From: Hyphomicrobiales bacterium | GTDB taxonomy: Bacteria; Pseudomonadota; Alphaproteobacteria; Rhizobiales; Rhizobiaceae | Assembly: GCA_900472295.1 (NCBI GenBank) | Contig: UCIA01000023.1 | Location: 1 to 64,000 of the forward strand | Direction: 5' to 3' | DNA: 64,000 bases | Shown: one piece after another, positions 18,235 through 27,663 of the stretch | Numbering within the stretch: position 1 is the first letter of the stretch | Layout: each line of letters starts with the position of its first letter | Position numbers and translations under genes: made by a program | The notes under the pieces: model-generated | What the model saw: only the letters and a program-made list of their open reading frames with translations | What the model was told of the DNA's origin: nothing | Database searches by the model: none

Positions 18235-19659
18235 TCACTTCTTCGGGCCGGTCAGGCCGGTCCTGGTCATCTCGCCCCAGCTCTGGTCGGCGCGCAGGAA
18301 TTGCCACCAGCCCTTCACGCGCCAGAAATTGTTGAGCTGGCGGTAGCCGAAATTCTCGATCACAGCCACGGCCGTGAGCACGGCGAGGTCACGCGCGCGC
18401 GGAAAACGCTTGAGCTCGGCCTCTTCTAGAACCAGCGAACATACGCTCACGCAAACGCCGTAGGTGAAAACCAGCGACGTGAACGCCAAGAGATATTCGG
18501 TCGAAAGGATGCCGAGCAGCCAGAAGGCCGGGATCAGAACATAGCCCAACACCTCCGATATCGGCCCAAGCACATCGACAATCAGTATGTGGCCAAAGCC
18601 GAGGAAGCCGACACGCCCATAACGGGGGTTGAAGAGCATGGAGCGGTAGCGGAAGAAGCATTCGAGCGAACCGCGCTGCCAGCGCGTGCGCTGCCTTGCC
18701 AGAACGCGCAGTGACTCCGGCGCTTCGGTCCAGCACACCGGCTCCGGAATGAACTGGATGCTGTATCTGCGTTTGGAGTCCATCATGTGACGATGCAGCT
18801 TGATCACGAGGTCCAAATCCTCACCCATCGACCCACTAGTGAAGCCGCCAACCGCCACAACTTCCGCGCGGCGGAACAGACCGAAGGCTCCGGACACCAG
18901 CATCAGCGTGTTGATGCGGCTCCAGGCAAGCCGCGCCATGAGAAAAGCGCGCAGATATTCGACCACCTGAAGCAGCGGCAGCAGCCGGTGCGGCAGGCGG
19001 ACCTCGCGCACCCTGCCGCCTTCGATCCTGGAGCCGTTGGCGATCCGGATCGTGCCGCCCACGGCGATGGTGCGCTCTGGATCGTCGATGAAGGGCTGGG
19101 CAGCGCGCATGAGGGCATCGGGCTCGAGGATGGAATCGCCGTCGATCACGCAAAACAGCGGCGCGCGGCAGACATTGACGCCGGCATTCTGGGCATCGGC
19201 CTTGCCGCCATTTTCCTTGTCGACCACGAACAGCCGTTCGGTTATTGGCGAGGAATAGAGGCCGCGGATCGGCTTGTGCGTCAGGGCCTCCTCATAGGGC
19301 CGGTGGAATTTCACCAGCTTGAAGCCTTCGATAAGGCGCTGCAGAGTCTGATCCTTCGAGCCGTCGTTGACGACGATGACCTCGAAATTCGGATATTCGA
19401 GCGCCAGCATCGAGTGCACGCTCTCGACCACGTTCACTTCCTCATTGTAGGCCGGCACTAGCAGCGCGATCGGCGGCGCGACGTCGCCATAACGGTGCCA
19501 CAGCAGTGCCGAACGCGCGACCGGCGGGCGCTTGGACAGCGCGTAGGCGGCGATGATGAGCTGCAGCAGGTAGACCGCCGTCTGCGCCAGCCCTGCCCCG
19601 ATGATGAACCATGACAGGATGGAGGCACCCAGGACGATCTCTTGGCTCCAGTCGAACAT
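18235..19659 (-). CDS. Processive family 2 glycosyltransferase, polysaccharide synthase
   Basis: A 474-residue inner-membrane synthase. It has a TM segment at about 8-35, then a GT-A domain with VVNDGSKD, the DGDS (DxD) metal site, GEDLD, and the QRTRW motif (QxxRW), then further TM segments (VDVLGPISEVLGYVLIPAFW onward). D, DxD, ED and QxxRW together mark processive synthases such as PgaC/IcaA, NodC and hyaluronan synthase. The start ATG overlaps the HEAT gene stop by one base (TGATG), so the two are translationally coupled. It is the last gene of the polysaccharide cluster. The polymer cannot be predicted. Confidence 0.9.
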   Translation of the reverse strand: MFDWSQEIVLGASILSWFIIGAGLAQTAVYLLQLIIAAYALSKRPPVARSALLWHRYGDVAPPIALLVPAYNEEVNVVESVHSMLALEYPNFEVIVVNDGSKDQTLQRLIEGFKLVKFHRPYEEALTHKPIRGLYSSPITERLFVVDKENGGKADAQNAGVNVCRAPLFCVIDGDSILEPDALMRAAQPFIDDPERTIAVGGTIRIANGSRIEGGRVREVRLPHRLLPLLQVVEYLRAFLMARLAWSRINTLMLVSGAFGLFRRAEVVAVGGFTSGSMGEDLDLVIKLHRHMMDSKRRYSIQFIPEPVCWTEAPESLRVLARQRTRWQRGSLECFFRYRSMLFNPRYGRVGFLGFGHILIVDVLGPISEVLGYVLIPAFWLLGILSTEYLLAFTSLVFTYGVCVSVCSLVLEEAELKRFPRARDLAVLTAVAVIENFGYRQLNNFWRVKGWWQFLRADQSWGEMTRTGLTGPKK

Positions 19660-20696
19660 CAGGCGGCCGGCCCCTCGGCAAGGATCAGCGAGGCCGTGCG
19701 CTGGCGGCGCGAGACCTCGCTGGCGGCGATCCCGCGCAGCACCTGTTCGCCCGGCTGGCCGAACGAACGCAATGCGTTGGCGGCGGCATAGCGCACGGTC
19801 CATGCCTCGTCGCCCATCAATTGCGCGAGCGGCGCGGCGAGTTCAGACAGGCCGAGGCGGCCGGCCGCATCGGCAGCGGAGGCGCGTACGTCCCAGCCTT
19901 CATTTTCCATCGCCTTGACCAGGATGGCCGGCGCGTTGGCATGTCCGGTCAGACCGAGCGCCCGCAATGCGGCTGCGGCAACTTCCGCTGACGGATCGCC
20001 GGCCGCGCAGGCAAAGAACTCACCAAACTGGAAGCTGCCGCCGCGGGCAAGCGCGTCGATCGCGGCTGCCCTCACGAAAGGCACCGCGTCCTGACGCCCG
20101 GCGTAATCCTCAAGCTCGTCGAACCGTTTTGGCGGAAAGCGCCTGAAAAGCTCGATCAGGCGCCGCGAGCGCTGCCCCGCCGCGCCGATCTTGCGCAGCG
20201 TTATGACGAGCGGCGGCAAGGCGTCGACATCGCAGAGCGCGATGGCAACGGCGATCCTGACCTCGCGCGACCGGTCGCGGTCGAGCGCCGAAAGCAGGCC
20301 TTCCACCGCGTTTTCCGAACGCAGCGCCGCCAGCATCTCGGCCGCGTGGATGCGTTCTGCGCCGTTGCCTTTTTCCAGCTGGATGCCGACAAGCGCCGGC
20401 AGGCCACATTCGTTGAAGGCTGAAAGGAGCTCGTCGTGCTCCTCGCCGCGCAACAGCGAAATGAACTCGAAGCCAGCATCGATCGCCACCCTCGCCGGCA
20501 CCGCAAGCAGCGCCGCCTTCAATGCCTCGCGATCCCGGTTTTCGGTGAAGGCGATCAGCGCCGTCAGAAGAAGGCGCCGCTGATCAGCGCCCGCCGTCCC
20601 CCAGCGCTCGTGCAGCACCCGGCGAACGATCAGCAGAAGCATGATCGCCAGGGAAAGGACGCTGAGCAGGATGGACAGGTACCAGATGTACAACAT
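19659..20696 (-). CDS. Membrane-anchored HEAT-repeat protein
   Basis: A 345-residue protein with one N-terminal TM segment (IWYLSILLSVLSLAIMLLLI) followed by alpha-helical HEAT-like repeats rich in Ala/Leu (for example AEMLAALRSENAVEGLLSAL and ASAADAAGRLGLSELAAPL). Such repeats form protein-binding solenoids. It lies between the porin gene (2-bp gap) and the GT2 gene (1-base overlap), which points to a scaffold or regulator that contacts the synthase in the cytoplasm or bridges to the periplasm. The topology is not decided by sequence. Confidence 0.85.
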   Translation of the reverse strand: MLYIWYLSILLSVLSLAIMLLLIVRRVLHERWGTAGADQRRLLLTALIAFTENRDREALKAALLAVPARVAIDAGFEFISLLRGEEHDELLSAFNECGLPALVGIQLEKGNGAERIHAAEMLAALRSENAVEGLLSALDRDRSREVRIAVAIALCDVDALPPLVITLRKIGAAGQRSRRLIELFRRFPPKRFDELEDYAGRQDAVPFVRAAAIDALARGGSFQFGEFFACAAGDPSAEVAAAALRALGLTGHANAPAILVKAMENEGWDVRASAADAAGRLGLSELAAPLAQLMGDEAWTVRYAAANALRSFGQPGEQVLRGIAASEVSRRQRTASLILAEGPAA

Positions 20697-20698
20697 GA

Positions 20699-22441
20699 TC
20701 AGAACCGAGTGGTTAGGCCGAGCCCGAATATGGTTCGGTCGAATGTCGCGCGTTGCTCATGGGCGAGGCTGGCGCGCAGTGTCAGCGGGTCGGTAACGTC
20801 CCAGGAGATGCCGCCAAAGACGGTGCGCGTCGGCACCAGCGTGCCGTCGGAGATCTCGGGGGCATCCGCGTAACCACCGAACACATTGACGCCCGGCGTG
20901 AGCGCAAGATCGGCGCGCAGCACATAGCCATCCGCGCGTGTGCCGATATCGTCGGCCGCGTGCACCCATCGGGCTGAAAGTCCTAGCAAGCCATCGAGAA
21001 CATATCCCTGCACCCAGGGCGAGATGGTGGTGATGTCGGCGTTGGCGAAACCGTCGTAGCGGGTGTCGATGTTGAGCGAGAAAGGGCCGAACGCCTTGGC
21101 GGGCGCCAGGATCTGCCATGAAGCGCCGGCGCCGACCGAATAGTGCGCCAGGAAATCGGCATCCGGTGTCGCGGCCGCCAGCGCATAGGCTGAAACCGTG
21201 GGCGAGAAAGCCTGGTCGATGCGGCCTTCGATCTGAAGGTCGGTGTGGCCGAAGCGAGTCGCCACCCGGGTGCGGCCCGAGATGGTCGTCCGCGGGGTGA
21301 GCCGATAGGCAAGGCCGGCCGAGCTGTCGGTCCAGTCGCCAAGCCCGTCAGTGAGATCGCTCACTTCGCTGCCGACATCGAACCGCCATTTGCGTGGCGG
21401 CGGCGCGGCCAGCCTCTGCTCGATATCGCGGGAGCCAGGTTCGAGGGCAAGCGCCTGCCGGTAGGCGTCGCGCGCGGCGTCGTCGTCGCCATGGGCGCGG
21501 CGCACATCGCCGATTCCCACCAGCGCCTCGGCATTGCGCGGATCGATCGCCAACACCCGGTGAAACGACTGCTCGGCCCGCACATAATTCTGCTCGAGCA
21601 GGGAAATCCGCGCGTCGAGGCTGAGCGCCTCGGCATTATCAGGCGCGGTTCCGAGCACGTCATCGATCTTCGCGCGGGCGCCCGGCACGTCGCCCTGCCA
21701 GATCGCCAGGCGGACCTTGCCGAGGCGAGCGTCGAGAAGACCGGGCCTGATGGCCAGCGCCTGGTCGAAGAAATGCCCGGCCTCGTCGAATTTCTGCTGG
21801 GAGCCCGCGACAAGGCCAAGGGCGACGAGGATGTCGGTGTTTTTCGGCGCCAGCCCGAGAGCGCGGCGATAGGCCTTCTCCGCCTCGGGCAATTGTCCCG
21901 ACGCCCGCAATCTCCGGCCTTCCTCCATCGAGCCGGCAACGGGATCCGGCCGCGGCGGGCGCGGCTTCTTCCCCGCGGTCGCAGGCTTAGCCTTGCTGCT
22001 GCCGGCCTGCCGGGCCTCGCGGATGTTGGCGACAAGCTTCCTCGCATCGGCATTGCCGGGCTCGGCACGCGACACCTCTTCGGCGAGCGTCAGGGCGGGG
22101 CCCAGATTGCCGGACCGGAACTCGACCTGAGCCATGCCGAAGCTGGCATCGAGATAGGCCGGCGCCAGCGAAAGCGCCCTGAAAAAGGCGTCGCGTGCCG
22201 CCGGCAGCTCGTTGCGGCCAAGCTCGGCGAAGCCAAGCTGCACCAGGGCGTCGGCATTGTCCGGCTTGAGCGCCAGCGCGCGCCGAAGCAGGTCCGCTGC
22301 CTCGTCGAAATGCTGGGCTTGCCTGGCCTTGACGCCGGAGGCGTACAGTTCGTCGACGGTCTGGGCCAGCGCGGCGGCAGGCGCCGCTGCAACCGCCAGG
22401 ATTACGCATGCGGCAATGATGGCGCGCTTGCCGCGCCGCAT
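20699..22441 (-). CDS. TPR plus outer-membrane beta-barrel protein (YaiO-like)
   Basis: A 580-residue exported protein. Signal peptide (AACVILAVAAAPAAALAQ), then about eight TPR-like units over residues 25-350 (for example ALALKPDNADALVQLGFAEL), then an amphipathic beta-rich domain of about 225 residues that ends in Arg-Phe, like an outer-membrane barrel. TPR plus barrel is the architecture of PgaA, and the barrel resembles the YaiO family. It overlaps the response-regulator gene stop by one base. Likely the export channel for the polysaccharide made by the GT2 protein. Confidence 0.85.
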   Translation of the reverse strand: MRRGKRAIIAACVILAVAAAPAAALAQTVDELYASGVKARQAQHFDEAADLLRRALALKPDNADALVQLGFAELGRNELPAARDAFFRALSLAPAYLDASFGMAQVEFRSGNLGPALTLAEEVSRAEPGNADARKLVANIREARQAGSSKAKPATAGKKPRPPRPDPVAGSMEEGRRLRASGQLPEAEKAYRRALGLAPKNTDILVALGLVAGSQQKFDEAGHFFDQALAIRPGLLDARLGKVRLAIWQGDVPGARAKIDDVLGTAPDNAEALSLDARISLLEQNYVRAEQSFHRVLAIDPRNAEALVGIGDVRRAHGDDDAARDAYRQALALEPGSRDIEQRLAAPPPRKWRFDVGSEVSDLTDGLGDWTDSSAGLAYRLTPRTTISGRTRVATRFGHTDLQIEGRIDQAFSPTVSAYALAAATPDADFLAHYSVGAGASWQILAPAKAFGPFSLNIDTRYDGFANADITTISPWVQGYVLDGLLGLSARWVHAADDIGTRADGYVLRADLALTPGVNVFGGYADAPEISDGTLVPTRTVFGGISWDVTDPLTLRASLAHEQRATFDRTIFGLGLTTRF

Positions 22442-22833
22442 TAACGTTTCCCGCTCTTTCGCGCCAGTAGACGCGCAAGCCGGGCGAGCAGCTCCTCGGG
22501 AATGAAGGGTTTCACAAGGTAGTCGTCGGCCCCCTTCTCAAGGGCCGAGACGATGTCTTTTTCGCCCTTGCGGGCGGTCAGCATGACGACCGGGATTTCG
22601 GACAAAGCCGGATCGCTCTTGATGCGGGCAAGAACCTCCAGGCCGTCGGCCTTGGGCATCATCGCATCGAGCACGATGATGTCCGGCGCCTCATGCTCCG
22701 CCTTCGAGAGCGCTTCCGCCCCGTCTACCGCCTTGATGACCTCGTATCCCTTCGCCCTGAGCCTGAATTCCATCAGTTCGAGCAACAAGGGATCGTCATC
22801 GCAAATCAGAACTCTTGCCTTCGCTTCATTCAC
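22441..22833 (-). CDS. Single-domain response regulator
   Basis: A receiver domain of about 130 residues (VLICDDDPLLLELMEF, phospho-acceptor in IIVLDAMMPKADG, Lys in VKPF) with no output domain. GTG 22833 with GGAG 8 bases upstream is preferred; an ATG at 22908 would add 25 unlikely residues. It is the first gene of the set that continues into the TPR porin with a one-base overlap. It may act by binding a cluster protein directly, as CheY-like regulators do. Confidence 0.85.
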   Translation of the reverse strand: MNEAKARVLICDDDPLLLELMEFRLRAKGYEVIKAVDGAEALSKAEHEAPDIIVLDAMMPKADGLEVLARIKSDPALSEIPVVMLTARKGEKDIVSALEKGADDYLVKPFIPEELLARLARLLARKSGKR

Positions 22834-23110
22834 CAGTCTTGCTCCGATTCGCGCCTCGTTTGCCGCTAGCCCCCCGGAGTGATTGATCCATGAACCGACA
22901 TCCGCCAACGCGGTTCATGCAGACAGACACATTCTTCTCAAAATCTCTCGCCGACGTCCGCCGATGCCACGCGATTATAGACAAGCTGATTCGCTACGCC
23001 TGCACCTCGGCACAATCAGTAGATGAATAAGGCGACATGGTATAGGAGCCGTGAACGGCGTCGGACAGTCTGCAGCCAGACTGCGCTCGGTGCCCAAGCC
23101 AAACGCCGGC

Positions 23111-23488
23111 TCAGCTGCGCGATAGAAGCAATCTTTTGACTTCACCGGCAAGCGCAATCGGGTCGAAAGGCTTGGCGATCACCCCTACCGCTCCCATCGC
23201 CAGATAGCGTTCGACCTCATGCGTCTGGGTGCGCGCGGTGATGAACACAACGGGTATCGAAGCTGTCGCCCCAGACTCGGCCAGGCGCCTTAGCGTTCCT
23301 GGTCCGTCCATGTCCGGCATCATTACGTCGAGCAGAATCAGGTCGGGTCGCCATTCGGCGGCATCGGCCAGCGCCTGCACGCCGGACGAGCAGGACCGCA
23401 CCTCGAATTCCGGCTCGAGCTCCAGCGACATCTGGGCGATTTCGCGAATATCGTCCTCGTCATCCACATAGAGAATCCTTGCGGGCAT
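23111..23488 (-). CDS. Single-domain response regulator
   Basis: A 125-residue receiver (RILYVDDEDD, phospho-acceptor in LILLDVMMPDMDG, Thr in FITART, Lys in IAKPFDP). ATG 23488 is placed 8 bases after AAGGAG; an in-frame GTG at 23497 overlaps the kinase stop. It is directly downstream of the hybrid kinase and almost surely cotranscribed with it. It lacks an output domain, so it works by protein contact or through phosphorelay. Confidence 0.88.
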   Translation of the reverse strand: MPARILYVDDEDDIREIAQMSLELEPEFEVRSCSSGVQALADAAEWRPDLILLDVMMPDMDGPGTLRRLAESGATASIPVVFITARTQTHEVERYLAMGAVGVIAKPFDPIALAGEVKRLLLSRS

Positions 23489-23493
23489 GAGCG

Positions 23494-25929
23494 TCACTCC
23501 TTGGCGTGCGCGGCAGATTGAGTGCGGGACGAAACCAACATGCTCCTGACCAGCTTTGCTACATCGATTTCCGACGCCCTGGTCTTGGTCATGATGGCCT
23601 GCACGCGGTCACCCAGTTTCTGGTCTAGCTCCGCCGCCGAAAAAACGATGACCCCAGTCTCGAGAGGCAGATCGGCCAGCAGTTCCAACCCCGATCCGTC
23701 GGGGAGTGCAATATCCAGGATCACCAGGTCGAAGCGATGCTGCGCGATCGCCTCCCGGGCGTCCTTGAGCGTCTTCGCGGAAGTGACCGAGACACCCGAA
23801 CCTAATCCCTCCGACATCACCGCAAGCACGCCCTCGTCGTCCTCGACATGCAGAATCTTGGGCCTCTGTTCCGTCCTGCCGGCAACGATCTTGGCAAGGG
23901 CGGCGTGAAGCCGCTTCGAGTCCACCGGCTTCTCCAGCCAGTCGACAATACCGACGGCGCTGCCGTTCAGCGATCCCCTTGCCTCATCGGCAACGGCGGA
24001 GATGACGATGACCGCAATGTCGGAGTTCACGGGCGATGCCCTAATGTCGTGGAAGAGCTTGATACCGGATTCCCCCGCCAGCTTGATGTCGAGAGTCAAG
24101 GCCACGTATTCGCGGGACGTCAGAAGCGCCGTTGCCGTGGCGATATCGGGTGCGATGTCGCTGGAAAAGCCTTCCGCATCCAAGAGTGCCGCAATCACGG
24201 CGGCGACGTCGGTATCGTCTTCACAGACCAGAACTCGCAGGCGGCCATCAGGCTTCCGCCTCAGGTGCGGTGGCGGATACGGCCTTGGCTGATGCCTGCG
24301 TACTTCTGCCAAGTCGACGTGGAACGAGGTTCCCTTGCCTTCCTCGGTCTCGAAGGAAACGGCTCCGCCCAGTTTTTCGGTAATGGCCTTGACAATGCTC
24401 AAGCCCAGGCCGGTGCCGCCTATCTTACGGGTGCTGGAGGCGTCGGCCTGCTCGAACTTTCCGAATATACGGTTGCGGAAAGCCTCCGGGATGCCAGCGC
24501 CCTGGTCCATCACGGAAATGCGTAGCATGTCGTGGTCACGACGCTGGAATTTCACCGTGACGGTGCCATCAGCATGCGAGAACTTGATCGCATTCGACAG
24601 GAGGTTCGCCATCACCTGATGCAGGCGATCCGGGTCGATGTTGGCCTCGGCGCGCGGGGCATCGTCGATCAGAACGATCTTGATCCGGCTGTCAGCCATG
24701 TAGTTGGAGCTGGCGGCAATGGCCTGCTCTAGCACCTGACGGACAGGCATCTGCTTGATCTTGAAGGTGATCACGCCCGATTCGATTTTCTCCATATCCA
24801 GAATGTCGTTGATGAGACGAACCAGCCTTTCGCTATTGGTGTGGGCGATGTTGACGAGATTGGCGACCTTGGGCGGCAGTTCGCCGGCTACACCGGCCGC
24901 GATCAGGCCAAGCGAGCCGCGGATGGAGGTCAGCGGAGTGCGCAATTCGTGGCTGACCGTGGAAATGAAATCGTTCTTGAGCTGGGCGGCGCGCTTCTGC
25001 TCGGTGATGTCGCGATTGTAGGTGATGACGCCGACGATCTTGCCGGCCTCGTCGCGGAAAGGGGCCTTGAGCGTGTAGAGCCATCCTTGCCGGCCGTCTG
25101 GGAAAAGCGCCGGCTGGTCGATACGCAACGTCTGCCCGGCCTCCAGCGCGCCCATCTCATCTTGCCGGAAGCGCTCTGCCACCTCCCTAGTATAGAAATC
25201 GAAATCCGTCTTGCCAATCAGATCGTCGGCCGATGCGGCGCGCATCATTTCGGCGGTGGCTGGGTTGGCGGCGATGAAACGGCCGTCCACATCCTTTATG
25301 TTCAGGCAATCCGGCAGTTCGCGAACCATGGCCCGGTACGTCATGTTGGACATCAAGAGATCTCGCCGGCGCTGCTGCCGGTCCAGCAAAACGCCGATGA
25401 TGAATGTCCCGAGGAAGCGGAACACGAGGGACGGGAACGTGCTCTGCTGCACAAAGCCCGTGACGGCTTGCCCCGGGATGACCAGGAGCGTGATCAGCCC
25501 GGCGAGAGCGACCGTTATCGCCAGACCGAATATGTCGTACATGGAGCGCGATCGGGCCGCGACGATGTGGTGCCATGCAATGCCGACGACCGCAGTGATG
25601 AGGATACCCATAACCCCGGAGCTCGCGCCCTGCCCGCCGAGGTGGACGCGATAGGCAATGGAGCCGGCCGTTGCGATGAGCATTGCCGGCCATCCGCCGA
25701 AGAACGCGGCCGCAGCAATAAAGGCGGCGCGCAGATCGACGACGAAGCCGGATATGGACAGCGCGGTCGCCATCGAAATGATAGCGCCCGCGCACATCAC
25801 CACGCCGAGAATCAGCGACTGCGTTCGCCGTGAGAAACGCCCTATGAAATCCGCCACAAGGTCCCATGCGACCACGAGGATGGAGACCAAGGCAAGGTTG
25901 GCGAGGAGTGAGTTCCAAATCTCGGTCAT
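23494..25929 (-). CDS. Hybrid sensor histidine kinase, LytS-like membrane domain, PAS, two receivers
   Basis: An 811-residue protein. Residues 1-195 hold five or six TM segments of the 5TMR-LYT type. A PAS domain follows (PDCLNIKDVDGRFIAANPAT to ITYNRDITEQ), then HisKA (FISTVSHELRTPLTSIRGSL), HATPase_c (NLLSNAIKFS, GTGLGLSIVK), a first receiver (LVCEDDTD, LTLDIKLAGESG, EKPV) and a second one (ILHVEDDE, LVILDIALPDGSG). The second receiver has MTKT in place of the usual Lys-Pro, so it may be atypical. The gene precedes two receiver genes and the polysaccharide genes, and probably controls them through a relay that needs an Hpt partner. Confidence 0.92.
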   Translation of the reverse strand: MTEIWNSLLANLALVSILVVAWDLVADFIGRFSRRTQSLILGVVMCAGAIISMATALSISGFVVDLRAAFIAAAAFFGGWPAMLIATAGSIAYRVHLGGQGASSGVMGILITAVVGIAWHHIVAARSRSMYDIFGLAITVALAGLITLLVIPGQAVTGFVQQSTFPSLVFRFLGTFIIGVLLDRQQRRRDLLMSNMTYRAMVRELPDCLNIKDVDGRFIAANPATAEMMRAASADDLIGKTDFDFYTREVAERFRQDEMGALEAGQTLRIDQPALFPDGRQGWLYTLKAPFRDEAGKIVGVITYNRDITEQKRAAQLKNDFISTVSHELRTPLTSIRGSLGLIAAGVAGELPPKVANLVNIAHTNSERLVRLINDILDMEKIESGVITFKIKQMPVRQVLEQAIAASSNYMADSRIKIVLIDDAPRAEANIDPDRLHQVMANLLSNAIKFSHADGTVTVKFQRRDHDMLRISVMDQGAGIPEAFRNRIFGKFEQADASSTRKIGGTGLGLSIVKAITEKLGGAVSFETEEGKGTSFHVDLAEVRRHQPRPYPPPHLRRKPDGRLRVLVCEDDTDVAAVIAALLDAEGFSSDIAPDIATATALLTSREYVALTLDIKLAGESGIKLFHDIRASPVNSDIAVIVISAVADEARGSLNGSAVGIVDWLEKPVDSKRLHAALAKIVAGRTEQRPKILHVEDDEGVLAVMSEGLGSGVSVTSAKTLKDAREAIAQHRFDLVILDIALPDGSGLELLADLPLETGVIVFSAAELDQKLGDRVQAIMTKTRASEIDVAKLVRSMLVSSRTQSAAHAKE

Positions 25930-26268
25930 GACTTCGGCTCCTTTCTTCGATAAATACCGGCAAAACCTATCCGAGGTCTAAAGAAGCTACAGGCCGGTCG
26001 GTGGCGCGGCCGACCCCGGCAATCAGGGCAGCTCGGTGTTGGCACCTTGATCACCGCGCTTGTCAGTCAGCAGGCGTCAACTTCGATGCGAAGACTTATG
26101 ACTTCGACATGCTCAGCCGCAGCGTAAGGGCTGACGATTCCACGATATCAGGCCCACTCGGCAATGGATCAGAAGCGACGCTCGCGACTGACCGGCGCCG
26201 ACAATCACCTACGGCAGTGTTCTGCGATGTCTGCTTCCGGACAGAGGCGAAGCACATCTATGGCCGAC
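25930..26268. other. Intergenic, no supported gene
   Basis: Holds the promoter of the hybrid kinase operon (minus strand) and otherwise no recognisable coding frame. A 210-codon plus-strand frame crosses this stretch and the dispersed repeat but has no ribosome site or family match. Confidence 0.4.
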
Positions 26269-26462
26269 ATGAGGCGCAAAGCTGCCGTTCCCACTTTGGG
26301 GGCATGCTAGCGCGCTCTAGAAGGAGGACACACCTGCTAAAAGTCTATGTCCCTCCAATTATCCTAAAACCGAATCTACTGTCCCACTTTGTCCATAAGC
26401 GCCCTCAGCTCGGGCTGAGGCGCGACCCAAAAAGTTCGAAAAGCTTCCAGGAACCCCAGCCA
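26269..26462. repeat. Dispersed ~200-bp element, copy 2
   Basis: Matches 17342-17546 in the same orientation. The last 95 bp are most similar. On the minus strand the peptide end is LEAFRTFWVAPQPELRALMD, with TAG at 26376-26378. A stop codon directly upstream in that frame shows that this copy is truncated. Confidence 0.65.
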
Positions 26463-26514
26463 GCATTATTCCAAGAGAAATCAGTATCAGTCCGGTGGGA
26501 ATTTCCCGTTTCCG

Positions 26515-27663
26515 CTACGCGTCCGCGCAGACGCCAAGCTTGCAAAGCCTGGCGTTGGCCTCTTCGACGCTCATTTCCGCCGGCCAGATCGCCCTGTATT
26601 CGACCGGCTTGTCCTGCCAGTCCTTCGACGTGAACGTCCGGCCGGTGAGCTTGAAGATGGCACGAACCGCTACGCCTGACATGTGCGGCATGTCCGTCGA
26701 GCAGATGGCGAACGCGGTGTAGGCTGGCGTCAGCCCGCTGCGGGCCGCATCGCGCTCGACATCGCTGCGGCAGCGCGTCACGCCGATCCCGGAGAAATCG
26801 CTACGGCGCAGGACAACCACGCCCTTGCCGGGGAGGCGTGCATAAACCCCGGTCTGGTCGAATGCCTGGCCCAGATAATAAGCGCCGGTATCCCCGTTGA
26901 AATCGGGAAAGGTGATCCAGGCGTGCAGATATTGCCAGAAATAGATCATGGTCACGGCTGCGACGGCCAGCACGGTGGCACCGGCGCGCTGCTGCGGCTG
27001 TGTCGGCTTCCAGCCGAAAATCCAGCCGCGCTCCTTGACCACGCGCGGCGTCGCCAGCAGCGGCGCGGACGGGTTGCCGCTGAATGCGCGCCAGCGCGTC
27101 TCTATTTCCTGCCACAACTCGTCGGCGGGTACGGTCAGCAGGTCGTGGTGGACGGCGACCTGCACCATCTCGTCCCTGGAAACGAAGTGGTAGCGCCATC
27201 CGGGACCCTGCCCCCATCTCGATTTGACCGGATTGCTGGCGTCGAAAAATTCCCGCGACACAAGCGCGGCCGTCACGTCGCGGAAGATATGACCCTTTGC
27301 CCCCCTGATGTCGATCAGTTCGAGACGGTGAATCTCGCTCCACGGAATTCGGAGTTCCTTGTTCTTTGCGATACGAAACAGGATGCCGGCGGGAGACAGT
27401 TCGAGCATCGGCTTTCCCGGGCTGTTGCGACGATGAAAGGCGAAGCCGATGTAGGCGAGGCTGGCAAAGATCAAGAATACTGCGATCACCCTCGCCCCGT
27501 TGTCGTCGCTGCTGTTGCCGCCGCGCGCGAGAAACAGGACCAGGATGGCAAGCGCCATGAAACCCAACGCCCAGGGGATCTTCTTGAACAGATATTTTTC
27601 GATGCCGAAGGCCCGCGTCGCGGTGACGTCGACCTCTTTGCTGTTCGCGCTGGTGTCGCTCAT
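26515..27663 (-). CDS. Hypothetical membrane protein
   Basis: A 382-residue protein with two TM segments near the N terminus (LGFMALAILVLFLA and VIAVFLIFASLAYIGFAF) and a third near 240 (LAVAAVTMIYFWQYLHAWI). A cytoplasmic stretch between them (LELSPAGILFRIAKNKELRI, then PWSEIHRLELIDIRG) has a PH-like look. ATG 27663 is taken because the upstream extension has no signal. No family recognised. Cotranscription with the kinase cluster is unlikely across more than 500 bp. Confidence 0.7.
   Translation of the reverse strand: MSDTSANSKEVDVTATRAFGIEKYLFKKIPWALGFMALAILVLFLARGGNSSDDNGARVIAVFLIFASLAYIGFAFHRRNSPGKPMLELSPAGILFRIAKNKELRIPWSEIHRLELIDIRGAKGHIFRDVTAALVSREFFDASNPVKSRWGQGPGWRYHFVSRDEMVQVAVHHDLLTVPADELWQEIETRWRAFSGNPSAPLLATPRVVKERGWIFGWKPTQPQQRAGATVLAVAAVTMIYFWQYLHAWITFPDFNGDTGAYYLGQAFDQTGVYARLPGKGVVVLRRSDFSGIGVTRCRSDVERDAARSGLTPAYTAFAICSTDMPHMSGVAVRAIFKLTGRTFTSKDWQDKPVEYRAIWPAEMSVEEANARLCKLGVCADA

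Noticed and set aside
26001..26633. 210-codon plus-strand frame
   Set aside because: Crosses the dispersed repeat and the end of the minus-strand membrane protein gene, with no start site and no recognisable domain.
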